DNA from: Saturnia japonica
Taxonomy: Eukaryota; Arthropoda; Insecta; Lepidoptera; Saturniidae
Direction of reading: 5' to 3'
Length of the DNA stretch: 64,000 nt
Assembly (NCBI GenBank): GCA_033032175.1
Contig: CM065334.1
Span: forward strand, 3,655,705-3,719,704
Part shown: piece by piece, positions 57,001 to 62,332 of the stretch
How positions within the stretch are numbered: position 1 is the first letter of the stretch
Layout: the number at the start of each line of letters is the position of its first letter
Made by a program: the position numbers and the translations under genes
The notes under the pieces: generated by a model
Databases searched by the model: none
What the model was told of the DNA's origin: nothing
The model's input: the letters and a program-made list of their open reading frames with translations, nothing else

Positions 57001-58309
57001 GGTAGAGATTAACTAAACAAAAATGTATATAAGATAGCTATCTGTAAATAAATTGCTCACTGTATTGGTATTTATGCTCTACTAGCTGTGCCCGTGGCTT
57101 CGCTCACGTGGACTACAGTATGCCCGCGCGAATCTTGCTCTCGTCTATTTTAAAAACAAAAATGCTTATTGTGGGTGTTCTTTAGAAGATAGATGTATAC
57201 TCACTCGGACTTTTTTGTAGGTCTTTTTAATGTCTACAATTATGTGGTACATTAATTTGATATATCTCTTATAATTTACTCAGCGTAAGTCATTTCATCG
57301 CCCGAATTGATTCACCATGACCAGTATTTTTAATTGCACAGAACCCTAGTTATTTTTTCTAAAGTAAAAGTAGCCTAAGTTATTCGTTATAACATCAGCT
57401 ATCTGCTAGTGAAAGTCCCGTCAAAATCGGTCTAATCATTTCGGAGATTACCCGGAAAAAAACTAAAAGACTGATAAAAACTTTAAAAATAGTTTTTTTT
57501 TTGTTATAGGTACCATATATACTTTCATGCACTTATTAAAAAGCTGTTATTTTAACATTACAAACAGACACATCAATTTTATTTATTTGTATAGATTGTT
57601 GACATTTTGTACAATATAGCTTTGTAAAATCCTTCTAAAGTTGTAATAAGTTGGCCACCATTTTGTGAGAAGTTACCTTTAACAGAACTAAAGATAAGAA
57701 AAAGATATGAAGTTAGGCATAAAGAACGCGTTTCCAATAACCTTGGCAACTAATAAAAAAGACTATAACTGTCGATTCTTTTTAACAAGAGTATGTTCAA
57801 ACTAAACCAGTATGTTTTATGTTTCAGATGTATCTATATTTTACTAGCGATCGATATTCGCCCAGCGACTTTTTGATTATAGACTGTTTTTTGTTTGACA
57901 TTTGCAGTAATAGTGAACCTAAATAATGAGTATTATCTACTTCACTTGATGTCTTTTCGTTGAGTGACAATGTCAATAGTTTGGGGAGTCTAAGTTCAAT
58001 TGTTAGGATTCTCAGTAAAAATAAATTTAATTTAATATAATAGTAACAGATATGTAATAGACATAAATTTTAGCTTTTTGCACTCCTTCTCCATATAAAC
58101 TTTAACCATGCCAAATCTTATAGTCTTCCGTGTACGCAATAAACTTAAAAAGGGGTAGAAAGCTTTTGCTTCACGTATTAATATACAGATTACATGTAAC
58201 TATTTGATTATAATAAAAATTGTATGAGGATTTTAAAATAGTAAACTCACCCGGTCCGGTCATCGCCGTGAACCGCCACTATGATAAGAGATAATACGAA
58301 GTAATTCAT
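27665..58309 (-). CDS. Polyamine-oxidase-like flavin amine oxidase gene (eight coding exons plus one alternative exon)
   Basis: Exons on the minus strand are 58309-58251, 42127-41948, 40161-39952, 39768-39552, 38359-38181, 36735-36468 (or 32380-32110), 30317-30214 and 27905-27665. All junctions are GT/AG and in phase; the sum is 1458 nt, 485 codons plus stop (486 with the alternative exon). Residues 1-15 look like a signal peptide. GLGSAG (32-37) and RIGGRV (59 on) form the FAD-binding N-terminus, WIHG is at 80-83, and NSWNDV and MSWHKYGYVTFFEILL lie in the helical region. A Lys at about 309 is in the position of the conserved flavin-site lysine. LFAGEA (450-455) is the C-terminal FAD contact. 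The order and spacing match spermine/N1-acetylpolyamine oxidases, which oxidise polyamines with FAD and release H2O2; the exact substrate is unknown. The last three residues are Ser-Lys-Leu. Introns hold many transposons. Confidence 0.88.
28005..28664. repeat. Inverted repeat pair in oxidase intron 7
   Basis: GTGCGCGACCGTCC near 28020 and its inverse GGACGGTCGCGCAC near 28628, together with ACACTAAAGTAAACAGTAT near 28087 and its inverse near 28489, give inverted outer and inner blocks. This is probably one transposon or two inverted copies. Confidence 0.55.
28780..29095 (-). repeat. tRNA-derived SINE (reverse)
   Basis: On the minus strand: A-box-like TGATGGCTCAATCATAG, then B-box GTGGGTTCGATTCCCTGC at normal tRNA spacing, then the body seen also at 16070-16240 and 35548-35826. 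Confidence 0.75.
29096..29486. other. Intron 7 of oxidase gene, unassigned
   Basis: The open frame at 29224-29409 has no domain. The TTACCATCAGGGACAGTACC area resembles 23130-23150 and may be an old repeat. Confidence 0.3.
29487..29737 (+). repeat. Helitron-like repeat family D, copy 2
   Basis: It runs from TATTATAAAGCTGAAAAGTT through CTAATCTCAGGAACTAC to GACGAAGTTACGTGAGTCAG and CTAGTG. This is the most complete uninterrupted copy of family D here. Confidence 0.75.
29738..30213. other. Oxidase intron 7, near exon 7
   Basis: AT-rich; no repeat match. The minus-strand frame at 29890-30111 is not supported. Confidence 0.35.
30214..30317 (-). CDS. Oxidase exon 7
   Basis: Acceptor TTTACTGTGTTACCAG, donor GTGAGCGT. 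It encodes VETLPEELVKTKVMELLQRF and ends TIPEPVSMLR, matching the LPE..V...LL..F...IP.P pattern of the family. Phase 0 in, phase 2 out. Confidence 0.85.
30430..30590 (-). repeat. Interspersed repeat family H, copy 1
   Basis: GGGCCGGCAACGCGCATGTG, then AAGGGGATAGCATGCTTGTT TACC match copies at 31930-32095 and 41630-41765, with a longer inverse copy at 45060-45330. Confidence 0.6.
30608..30961 (+). repeat. Interspersed repeat family A, copy 4
   Basis: CTAGCGGTCGCCCAATGATC to GATTCACGTATTAATAT; full length. Confidence 0.75.
30962..31547. other. Oxidase intron between exons 6b and 7
   Basis: AT-rich; nothing recognised. Confidence 0.35.
31548..31632 (+). repeat. LINE 3'-tail family T, copy 2
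   Basis: AGCCCGGTGAAGCTTTCAAA, then GGGCCTTTAAGGCTAACAGT, followed by an A-run. 5' truncated. Confidence 0.65.
31930..32095 (-). repeat. Interspersed repeat family H, copy 2
   Basis: TTTCTAGAGCTCCTTGAGTT, GGTCGGTAACGCGTTGG and GGGGCATGCTTGTTTTGCCA match the copies at 30430 and 41630. It ends 15 bp from exon 6b. Confidence 0.6.
32110..32380 (-). CDS. Oxidase exon 6 (version b), duplicated alternative exon
   Basis: Acceptor CTCTGTCTACGCAG, donor GTTAGTAT. It has the same phases as version a and one extra codon. It reads YTTLFAPGLPQQKISAINNV, then GVIGKIVFMFERAWW, again with the conserved Lys, and ends VWTCGDFTKL. It is open throughout with no damage. Joining a to b shifts the frame and meets TAA after 18 codons, so only one can be used per mRNA. 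Confidence 0.82.
32546..33256 (-). repeat. Family C repeats, one full reverse copy beside a forward partial copy
   Basis: 33256 down to about 32690 is a full family C element on the minus strand (TATTAATATTATAAAGCGGA to GTCGGATAAAATTAACA). 32546-32680 is the start of another in the forward direction. ATGATAGCCAGA.TCACGAGG appears in both, so the pair forms a long inverted repeat. A GGGGGGGGGG run lies at 33041-33050. Confidence 0.65.
33290..33560 (+). repeat. Family C repeat, forward partial copy
   Basis: Internal blocks CCCATCTCTTATACATAAGC, AAGTGATTTATGAGCATTAT and AAGACAATTTCATGAAG match copy 1 (about 3000-3150). Confidence 0.6.
33715..34085 (+). repeat. Interspersed repeat family E, copy 3
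   Basis: Best-preserved copy: GGTGGCGTTTTGCGTGATAT, GCATAAGTGAAGTGGATTAT, AGAAAGTTCTAACAAGGGAG, GAGGACCGGTTGCCAAGTTA and an AAGAAGAAG tail. Confidence 0.7.
34262..34490 (-). repeat. Helitron-like repeat pieces
   Basis: CTGTGCCCCACGGATTCACC is a reverse family C end. CAGTCCAGTAGTTTTTGGGT with the TACAAACAAACAAA tract and CTCTTTATAATATTGGTATA are a second terminal type known from many moths. Confidence 0.55.
34577..34897. mobile_element. MITE family G, copy 3
   Basis: Left ACAATATGTATTAAAAACCC and right GGGGTTTTTAATACACACTG form inverted ends; GTATATA-like sequence lies on both outer sides, a possible target duplication. Confidence 0.75.
34898..35547. other. Oxidase intron between 6a and 6b, no gene
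   Basis: AT-rich; nothing recognised. Confidence 0.35.
35548..35826 (-). repeat. tRNA-derived SINE (reverse)
   Basis: The minus strand starts ATAATGGCTCAGTTGATAGC (a near-canonical A box). It later has GGTTTGATTCGGG (B-box-like, but about 80 nt on, so something was inserted) and ends in CTTAAGATCAGGTGAGATTG. Confidence 0.65.
35827..36407. other. Oxidase intron, no gene
   Basis: AT-rich; nothing recognised. Confidence 0.35.
36468..36735 (-). CDS. Oxidase exon 6 (version a)
   Basis: Acceptor AATAAATTGCAG, donor GTCAGTGA. Starts in phase 2 and ends in phase 0. It reads HQTLFSPELPKTKVTAIEKM, then GVVDKVVLFFNEPWW with the conserved Lys, and ends FWICGNDAKL. About 40-45 percent identical by hand count to version b at 32380-32110. 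Confidence 0.85.
36820..36905 (-). repeat. SINE tail fragment near exon 6a
   Basis: CAGACCATAACCTCACCTGA and TTTTAAGTGAAGATGTGG match the tail of the SINE at 35548-35826. The open minus-strand frame that covers it (36820-37041) is therefore not a gene. Confidence 0.5.
36906..38180. other. Oxidase intron 5, mostly unassigned
   Basis: AT-rich. One LINE-tail family T copy lies at 37404-37468 (CCAAGCCCGGTAAAACTGTA to AGGCTAACAGTATAG). Otherwise no gene or match. Confidence 0.45.
38181..38359 (-). CDS. Oxidase exon 5
   Basis: Acceptor TTTTTTCTAG, donor GTGAGTCG. It encodes NTFNKGPGYPTLDIKLNKEV and ends DNVIATVSLGVLKER, the conserved strand that leads to the FAD site. Ends in phase 2, as both versions of exon 6 require. 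Confidence 0.9.
38608..39300 (-). repeat. Helitron-like repeat family C, full reverse copy
   Basis: CTAGCTGTGCCCCGCGGTTT at the left and AAACTTTTCCGCTCTATTTA at the right are the two family ends, with internal CTTATGTATAAGAGATAGAT and the GTCTTTATGATG block. Confidence 0.75.
39552..39768 (-). CDS. Oxidase exon 4
   Basis: Acceptor ATAACTTGCAG, donor GTAAGTTT. It encodes TEYIGEKYPHLLEDKQFLEE, then NSWNDVTTESNYEELGGHQH and MSWHKYGYVTFFEILL, typical polyamine-oxidase substrate-domain sequence. It ends in phase 0. Confidence 0.9.
39952..40161 (-). CDS. Oxidase exon 3
   Basis: Acceptor AAACCAG, donor GTGAGTTA. It begins IHGTQNSRVYNLAIENNVSV (the WIHG motif is split by the intron) and ends EPFGQYAIR. 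No stops; phase 2 at both ends. Confidence 0.88.
40235..40360 (+). repeat. LINE 3'-tail family T, copy in oxidase intron 2
   Basis: AAGATTCGCGGCTGGATGCC, GGTGAAGCTGTAAAAGCCGT, ATGGCTAACAATGTAGTCAG and an A-rich end. It lies about 75 bp upstream of exon 3's acceptor. Confidence 0.65.
40514..41036 (-). repeat. Helitron-like repeat family B, copy 5 (reverse)
   Basis: CTAGCTGTGCCTGCGGCTTC at the left to AAAAAGACACTTATTAATTG at the right; full length. Confidence 0.75.
41037..41947. other. Oxidase intron 2 remainder, with a family H copy
   Basis: 41630-41765 is a family H repeat (CTCCAAAGCTCCTTGGGGTA, CGGCCGGCAACGCGCTAGTG, GCCGTATGCTTGTTTGCCAC). The rest is unassigned; the open frame at 41272-41553 has no domain. 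Confidence 0.45.
41948..42127 (-). CDS. Oxidase exon 2: FAD-binding N-terminus
   Basis: Acceptor TTTCTTTTTAG, donor GTAAGTG. It reads SMATPYDTIIIGLGSAGC then VLALEAQGRIGGRVNTV and ends ELGAEW. It contains the dinucleotide-binding fold. It also contains an internal ATG (42123-42121) at residue 22 that could start a leaderless protein if another first exon is used. Confidence 0.9.
42180..42760 (-). repeat. CR1-type LINE 3' end (reverse)
   Basis: Reverse complement of the 51310-51800 copy: TTCTTGAACTTATTATCTGG, CAAAACGGTAATGTACTTAG, TCTTAATTTTTCCGAACATA. It lies close to oxidase exon 2. Confidence 0.7.
43860..44960 (+). pseudogene. RTE-type LINE reverse transcriptase remnant
   Basis: Broken plus-strand frames read KNNKACGDNRITTKLLKASD, APEQAGYRKGFSTEDQ, then an open piece (44337-44693) with DLRFADNITVLAEALEDL and GLRINMDKTKI, then LKTKVFDQCILP. 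This is the motif order of RTE-like reverse transcriptases. The catalytic FADD is FADN here and frame changes are frequent. Confidence 0.7.
45060..45330 (+). repeat. Interspersed repeat family H, long copy
   Basis: GGCAAACAGGCAGGAGGCGC, ACCGCCGCCCACAAACATCC and GCACTATTGTGGAGAGACC; the inverse of the short family H copies. Confidence 0.55.
45331..47086. other. Oxidase intron 1, mostly unassigned
   Basis: No coding frame. 46840-46975 repeats the 21495-21645 block. A short GTGCCCGTGGCTCTACTAGC near 46137 is a degraded family B end. Confidence 0.4.
47087..47704 (+). repeat. Left terminal inverted repeat of the DD41D element
   Basis: Arm ends near CTCCGTGGCCTTATGA; its inverse TCATAAGGCCACGGAG starts the right arm at about 49813. 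Confidence 0.8.
48707..49833 (+). pseudogene. DD41D-type transposase pseudogene
   Basis: ATG 48707 starts MPNAYVYSAREYGNMLMCLG. The single frame carries three stops, TGA 48797, TAA 48950 and TGA 49238, and a frameshift at about 49680; it ends LIRPRRI at 49833. Motifs: HTH region, HVIWTDKSTFTRNG (first Asp), RRTWFQHDGAPPHV (second Asp) and WPPRSPDLTLLDFF (third Asp after 41 residues). TGA at 48797 could come from CGA by CpG decay. Inactive. Confidence 0.85.
49816..50432 (-). repeat. Right terminal inverted repeat of the DD41D element
   Basis: Inverse of 47087-47704 with scattered substitutions and small indels; its inner end encodes the last residues of the transposase on the plus strand. Confidence 0.8.
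50435..50790. other. Oxidase intron 1, GC-rich patch upstream of LINE tails
   Basis: 50686-50790 is GC-rich (CCGCCCCGCCAACCCGACCT) and contains TATAAAAAAGC just before the tail copies. No gene seen. Confidence 0.35.
50795..50968 (+). repeat. Two LINE 3'-tail (family T) units in tandem
   Basis: Each unit begins AGTAGGTTGACAAG, contains TCCGGTGAAGCTG.AAAAGCC and AAGGCTAACAGT, and ends GTCAGTT plus an A-run (first run about 17 A). Unit length is about 87 bp. Confidence 0.75.
50969..51309. other. Oxidase intron 1, no gene
   Basis: Overlapping open frames on both strands, none with domain or splice context. Confidence 0.35.
51310..51800 (+). repeat. CR1-type LINE 3' end
   Basis: TTGCCTTCCCAATACATCTT, TTATGTTCGGAAAAATTAAG, GTTCTTTAATAAACTTCTTA and AGGGTATTATAGGGTGGCTG; 5' truncated copy of the 6730-7800 type. 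Confidence 0.7.
51801..52419. other. Oxidase intron 1, no gene
   Basis: AT-rich; a small local repeat of GGTAGAT words near 52290-52360. Nothing else. Confidence 0.35.
52420..52750 (+). repeat. Interspersed repeat family E, copy 4
   Basis: GGTGGCGTTTTGCGTGATAT to GAGGACCGGTTGCCAAGTTA and a GAAGAA tail, as at 33715-34085. Confidence 0.7.
52751..53445. other. Oxidase intron 1, no gene
   Basis: AT-rich; nothing recognised. Confidence 0.35.
53446..55025 (+). repeat. Helitron-like repeat family D, copy 3, split by a LINE
   Basis: The left end (ATTATAAATCTGTAAAGTTC, GAATCTCAGGAACTG, TTATATAACATCACGCT) and right end (ATGCAGACGAAGTTGCGCGG then GTCAGCGAG) belong to family D. A LINE copy (54042-54909) lies inside with a 10-bp target duplication. 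Confidence 0.65.
54042..54909 (-). mobile_element. 5'-truncated LINE insertion with 42-base A tail
   Basis: CAGAATAATG flanks both sides (54032-54041 and 54910-54919), a target-site duplication. On the minus strand the element ends in 42 A (seen as T 54042-54083). It contains family T tail sequence (AGTCCGGTGAAGCTGTAAAA) before the A tail. Its upstream part has an open frame with RRPRNIFTDPPDQ, which I take for the last residues of a reverse transcriptase ORF. GC-rich compared with its surroundings. The unbroken long A tail suggests a recent insertion. Confidence 0.8.
55026..55431. other. Oxidase intron 1, no gene
   Basis: AT-rich; nothing recognised. Confidence 0.35.
55432..56333. repeat. 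Two family B repeats head to head (inverted dimer)
   Basis: 55432-55880 is a forward copy (TTGAAGTGTCTGTTTGTAAT on) and 55877-56333 a reverse copy ending with the inverse (ATTACAAACAGACACTTCAA, allowing one change). The centre is GTAGTCCACGCTCCCGG. The arms are about 450 bp with almost no spacer. Confidence 0.75.
56579..56746. mobile_element. Complete pogo-like MITE, 168 bp
   Basis: The left end CAGTGTAAACTCTTTATAAC is matched exactly by the inverted right end; TA flanks on both sides (56577-56578, 56747-56748). CAGT ends with TA targets suggest pogo/Tigger origin. Internal CGTTATA words give extra inverted structure. It lies in oxidase intron 1. Confidence 0.85.
57082..57600 (-). repeat. 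Helitron-like repeat family B, copy 8 (reverse)
   Basis: CTAGCTGTGCCCGTGGCTTC at the left through GGTACCATATATACTTTCAT to ACAAACAGACACATCAATTT. Confidence 0.75.
57843..58188 (+). repeat. Interspersed repeat family A, copy 5
   Basis: CTAGCGATCGATATTCGCCC to GCTTCACGTATTAATATAC. It ends about 60 bp inside oxidase intron 1 from exon 1. Confidence 0.7.
58251..58309 (-). CDS. Oxidase exon 1: signal peptide
   Basis: ATG at 58309-58307 begins MNYFVLSLIIVAVHGDDRT, a short hydrophobic leader with a plausible cleavage after Gly15. The exon ends ACCGG before GTGAGTTT (phase 2), exactly the phase needed by the exon at 42127, although 16.1 kb separates them. A TATA box lies 35-42 bp upstream of the ATG. 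Confidence 0.72.
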
Positions 58310-58343
58310 CTCGTTGAATGATTCGCTGGCGACCTTCCTCCTA

Positions 58344-58351
58344 TTTATATA
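58344..58351 (-). promoter_or_regulatory. TATA box of the oxidase gene
   Basis: The minus strand reads TATATAAATAG, 35-42 bp before the ATG at 58309. An initiator-like TCATTC is about 25 bp downstream, which would give a very short 5' leader. Inference from position and consensus only. Confidence 0.55.
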
Positions 58352-58818
58352 GTTAGTTTTAATATTATCTAACATAAACAATACACTATATTTATTAACT
58401 AGCTGTGCCCGTGGCTTCGCTCACTACACTACACTACAGAATGCAATCCATCAGGCACACGCGCGAATCTTACTCCCTCGCTCAGAGATAGACATATACT
58501 CTCGCTGACTTTTTTGTAGGTCTTTATAATGTCTACAAATATGTGGTACATTAATTTGATATATCACTTATGGTTTACTCAGCGTAAGCCATTTAATCAC
58601 CTGAATTGATCAACTATGACCAGTTTTTTTATTTGCGCGGAAGTGTAATTCTTTTTCTAAAATAAAAGTAGCCCAAGTTATTCTTTATAACATCAGCTAT
58701 CTACCAGTGAAAGTCCCGTAAAAATCGGTCCAATCATTTCGGAGATTACCCGGAAAAAAACTAAAAGACTGACAAAAACTTTAAAAATAGTTTTTTTTTG
58801 TTATAGGTACCATATATA

Positions 58819-60121
58819 CAAGGTGTCCAGAAAGGGTATCGGGTATTTGTAAGTTCAATGAAACAAAAATTATTTGTATGCAATAAAAAAGTTTATTGTT
58901 TATTATTAGCATATGAATTGGAGAATTATTTGGAAAAGATGATGTTATCCAAATGATGACCGTTACGTTGCTGGCACTCTTCTAAACGGAAACGAAGATT
59001 GACGATAACACGTTAACACATAGCTATCGATATTGCTGCCATTTCTGACCTGATGTTTTGCTTTAACTGGGTTAGATTCGTCGGATTGTTTTGATAAACC
59101 TTACTTTTAAGGTATCCCCATGCAAAATAGTCAAGCGGGCTAAGGTCGGGGCTTCTGGGAGGCCAGTTGATGTTACCCCTTCGCGAAATTACTTTATTAG
59201 GGAATAATTCGTTAACAACTTCCATTGAGTCATTTGAGGTATGGCAAGTGGCCCCATCTTGCTGGAACCACGTTCTTGAGTTGAAACCTGCAAACTCCTG
59301 CAACTCTGGGACCAAAAAATTTCGCAACATATTGCAATAACGGTCACTATTCACAGTAATTGCTCGGCCTCGTTGATCTTCATGAAAATAAGGACCAATT
59401 ATGCCTTTAGCAGACATAGCGGCCCAAACAACGACCTTTGGGCTATGCAGGGGTCGTTCATGCTTTCGTCTCGGATTCTCCACTGCCCAGTACCGACAAT
59501 TCTGCTTATTAACATGACCATTCAGGTGAAAATTTGCTTCGTCACTGAACAGTATGTTGTTAAAGTTGTTAAATCGCTGCAGCATTTCGTTCGCAAAATT
59601 CAGTCGATTAGCATAGTCCGTATCCTTCAATTCTTGAACCAATTGAATTTTATAGGCTTTTAGATGTAAGTCTTTCTTTAAAATCGAATGTAAAGACGAT
59701 TTTTTGATGTTCAACGCTTGGCTTCGCTTTTGGATGGATAAAGACGGATTTTGACGAACCGACGCCTCAACTTCTTCAATTGTTTCTTCATCGCGAACTG
59801 AACGAGGACGACCAGAGTTTTGAATTTTAACTGTCGCACCTGTATTCTCGAACATCCTGATCCATTTCCTAATGCTATCGTCACTTGGCGCGTGGCGTGT
59901 ACGATATTCCGCACGATAGAGACGTTGAGCAGTCACTATTGAATCACCATTACGATAATACGCTCGTACGCAAAATGCGCGATGCGTCCCCGAGTACTGT
60001 TCCATCGTGACTAAAACTCCACAAAATGGCGGACGCCACGAACCCCTCCCCACACCCTTTAGACGCCCCGTTTCGAATATGGCGCGAAAACAAATACCCG
60101 ATACCCTTTCTGGATACCTTG
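58819..60121 (-). mobile_element. Apparently intact DD41D Tc1/mariner transposon
   Basis: 1303 bp. The 31-bp ends (starting CAAGGTGTCCAGAAAGGG and, inverted, CAAGGTATCCAGAAAGGG) differ at one base. TA flanks at 58817-58818 and 60122-60123; the empty site is visible in the related repeat at 57082-57600. The single transposase frame is complete. DD41D is the signature of the rosa lineage of this superfamily (family knowledge). Confidence 0.92.
59013..60005 (-). CDS. DD41D transposase, complete
   Basis: 330 codons plus stop. The frame is open further upstream across the terminal repeat, but ATG 60005-60003 (MEQYSGTHRAFCVRAYYRNG) is the sensible start because it lies inside the element and matches the usual length of 330-350 aa. 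An N-terminal HTH is followed by the GRPRSVRDEETIEEVE linker, then a second helical region (SIQKRSQALNIKKSSLHSIL). Catalytic residues are Asp in ILFSDEANFHLNG, Asp in RTWFQQDGATCHT and Asp in PPRSPDLSPLDYFAWG, 41 residues after the second. No stop, frameshift or missing acidic residue, so it could make an active cut-and-paste enzyme acting in the nucleus on its own ends. Activity is inferred, not shown. Confidence 0.92.
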   Translation of the reverse strand: MEQYSGTHRAFCVRAYYRNGDSIVTAQRLYRAEYRTRHAPSDDSIRKWIRMFENTGATVKIQNSGRPRSVRDEETIEEVEASVRQNPSLSIQKRSQALNIKKSSLHSILKKDLHLKAYKIQLVQELKDTDYANRLNFANEMLQRFNNFNNILFSDEANFHLNGHVNKQNCRYWAVENPRRKHERPLHSPKVVVWAAMSAKGIIGPYFHEDQRGRAITVNSDRYCNMLRNFLVPELQEFAGFNSRTWFQQDGATCHTSNDSMEVVNELFPNKVISRRGNINWPPRSPDLSPLDYFAWGYLKSKVYQNNPTNLTQLKQNIRSEMAAISIAMC

Positions 60122-60163
60122 TACTTTCATGCATTTAGTAAAAAGCTGTTATTTTGACATTTG

Positions 60164-60370
60164 AGCATTATTTTTAGGCATAGCATTTTAATCCTTACGA
60201 ACAAAAGTTACTTTATTTTAAAGACAATTTTATGAAGTTAAACTTTACTCTTTAAATCATGTTACATAATTGTACGCATAGTTTACGATTTAATTAAAAA
60301 TTAAAATAATTTGTACTTGTGGGAAGTGAGACCAAATAGAAAAGCGATGTATATCGGATAAAATTAAAAA
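60164..60370 (+). repeat. Family C repeat, partial copy
   Basis: TGAGCATTATTTTTAGGCAT, ACGAACAAAAGTTACTT and AAGACAATTTTATGAAGTTA match copy 1 at 3070-3170; it starts directly at the end of family B copy 9. Confidence 0.6.
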
Positions 60371-61856
60371 ATCCGATTCTAGGCCATGACAGTGAAATAT
60401 GTTTAACGAACTTTAAATCGGGAACAGAGACGAACATAACTGGATTTTTAATAGTAAATAGCTGTTTCTGAGATCGAGGTCTCGATCAGACTTATCAGGA
60501 AGCTATTCAGACTCTAGGTCAGTTCGCTTAATAAAGAGTCGAGTTCACGGACATAAGTGTAATTAACATATTGTGTAGGTATTTGTTTGAGTGTTTAATA
60601 ACATGCGTATATAACTACGGCACTTTTCATAAACTCAATACTAGCAGTGTAGCGCGGTTCCACTCGATTTAGTTTTAAAAAAAGACGGATAAGGACGGTT
60701 GGGAACGAAGTTACTAAAAAATTAAGATTTAAATAAATTCAAGAATTGAAAGAAATTATAATACATAATTACTCTAGCTACTGTCTAGCTAAATATTAAT
60801 TGCCTATTTCAAACGGTTAATATGAAGATTATGAGTTGTTATTTTTTATATGGCTCTATGATGTGACCATATTTCATTCAAATCGGTCAAACCGTTTTAG
60901 AGAAAAAAATGTTTTTCTGATTTTGTGTTTTTTTTTCCATTTATTAAAAAACCAAAGTAGATAAAGATTTCAAACTTGCCGGATCAACATATCTTATTAG
61001 TACCAACATACCCTCAAATGATGATCCAGATAATCTTTCTGGGGCCAATTCAGTATGCTTATCGCCCTATGGCCTTTTGCTGTGTTATTTGGACATATAG
61101 TTTAGGAAAGACTTAAAAATTAAAATAATTAGTACTTGCTGTAAGACCAATAATAATTATGATATACTACACGGGGGTCGCTGTTTGTCGAATAAAGTTA
61201 ACACGGGTGAAACCGAGGGGCACGGCATAGCTAGTATTGAAATATGGTATAATTAAATACCTGTTTGATTGCTACAATATGTTATATGTAGGTATATACT
61301 CGTAGTTCGTGAATCAAATCAACGTGTCTTTGACTACTTGACCTTGAATTCAATTTACATTTCAAATGAGATTTACTCAATCTAACATTGTTTGAAGGGT
61401 ATAGCAGGATAAGCATGGTGAAATTGTTCTCGGAGAACATTTAATTCTCACTTTAGGCTTATGCGTGGAAAGGTTCCTGAAAGTCTCCGATTTCTAACTC
61501 AACTAACTTTCGAGAAAATCAATATGTTTTAAACTGATTTATTTAAAAAATCCCCCCGGGAAGAGTGAAATCAAATTTGATAACGTTTTAGTATGTTGGC
61601 ATACAAAGGCCATCTCAGGACATAATATAAAATAGAATAGAATATTTATTTATTTAACACATTAATTAACACATAATTTTGACGTCAATAATAGTATAAA
61701 CTATACTACAGTCGACATCGATTCATATACTAATTGGCAAAATTCAAATAAGACAAAATTAGAGAAAAATAATAAAATAAATAGTTAAAATATAAAACGG
61801 ATAGAAATATCAAAATATGTGTTTCAGCGCGTGTGTTTAGTATTTTATAATATAAT
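60371..61856. other. Intergenic between oxidase and esterase, with one family C piece
   Basis: 61050-61235 is a family C right end (TTAACACGGGTGAAACCGAG, GGGGCACGGCATAGCTAG). The rest is AT-rich with no gene. Confidence 0.45.
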
Positions 61857-62203
61857 ACTAGCGATCGCCCTAAGCTCGTAATTCGACCAGCGACTTTTTG
61901 ATCATAGACTATTTTTTGTTTGCCATTTACAGTATTCAGAAACAATGAGTATTACCTACATCACTTGCACTTTTCGTTGCGGGACAATGTTAATATTTTG
62001 CAGGGTCTAAGTTCAATGACACTGGTCGGTTTAGGATTCGTAGTATTAATTTAATATATTAGTAACAGATATTATAGATAAATTTTATTTTTTCTGCACT
62101 CCTTCTCCATATGAACTTTAATCATGCCAAATCTCACAGTCTTCCGTGCACGCAATACGCCTAAAATAATACCGAAAGCTTTTTCTTCACGCATTAATAT
62201 ATA
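61857..62203 (+). repeat. Interspersed repeat family A, copy 6
   Basis: CTAGCGATCGCCCTAAGCTC to CTTCACGCATTAATATATAG; full length. Confidence 0.7.
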
Positions 62204-62332
62204 GATACGATTCAATAATTTCCTCTGTGTCATTGTAATTTTATTTAACTATTGTTTTAGACAACTGAACATTGTCTCCTTACATTTATACAGGGGTAAA
62301 GGGTAAATATTATAACTTTATAATAATATAAT

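Larger units (their letters stand above)
58398..60164 (-). repeat. Helitron-like repeat family B, copy 9, split by a transposon
   Basis: 58398-58816 and 60124-60164 are the two parts of one family B copy. The uninterrupted copy at 57082-57600 shows that the break falls inside CATATATACTTTCATGCA. Confidence 0.8.

Noticed and set aside
60006..60134. Transposase start at 60134 (373 codons)
   Set aside because: This start lies outside the terminal repeat, so the ATG at 60005 is used.
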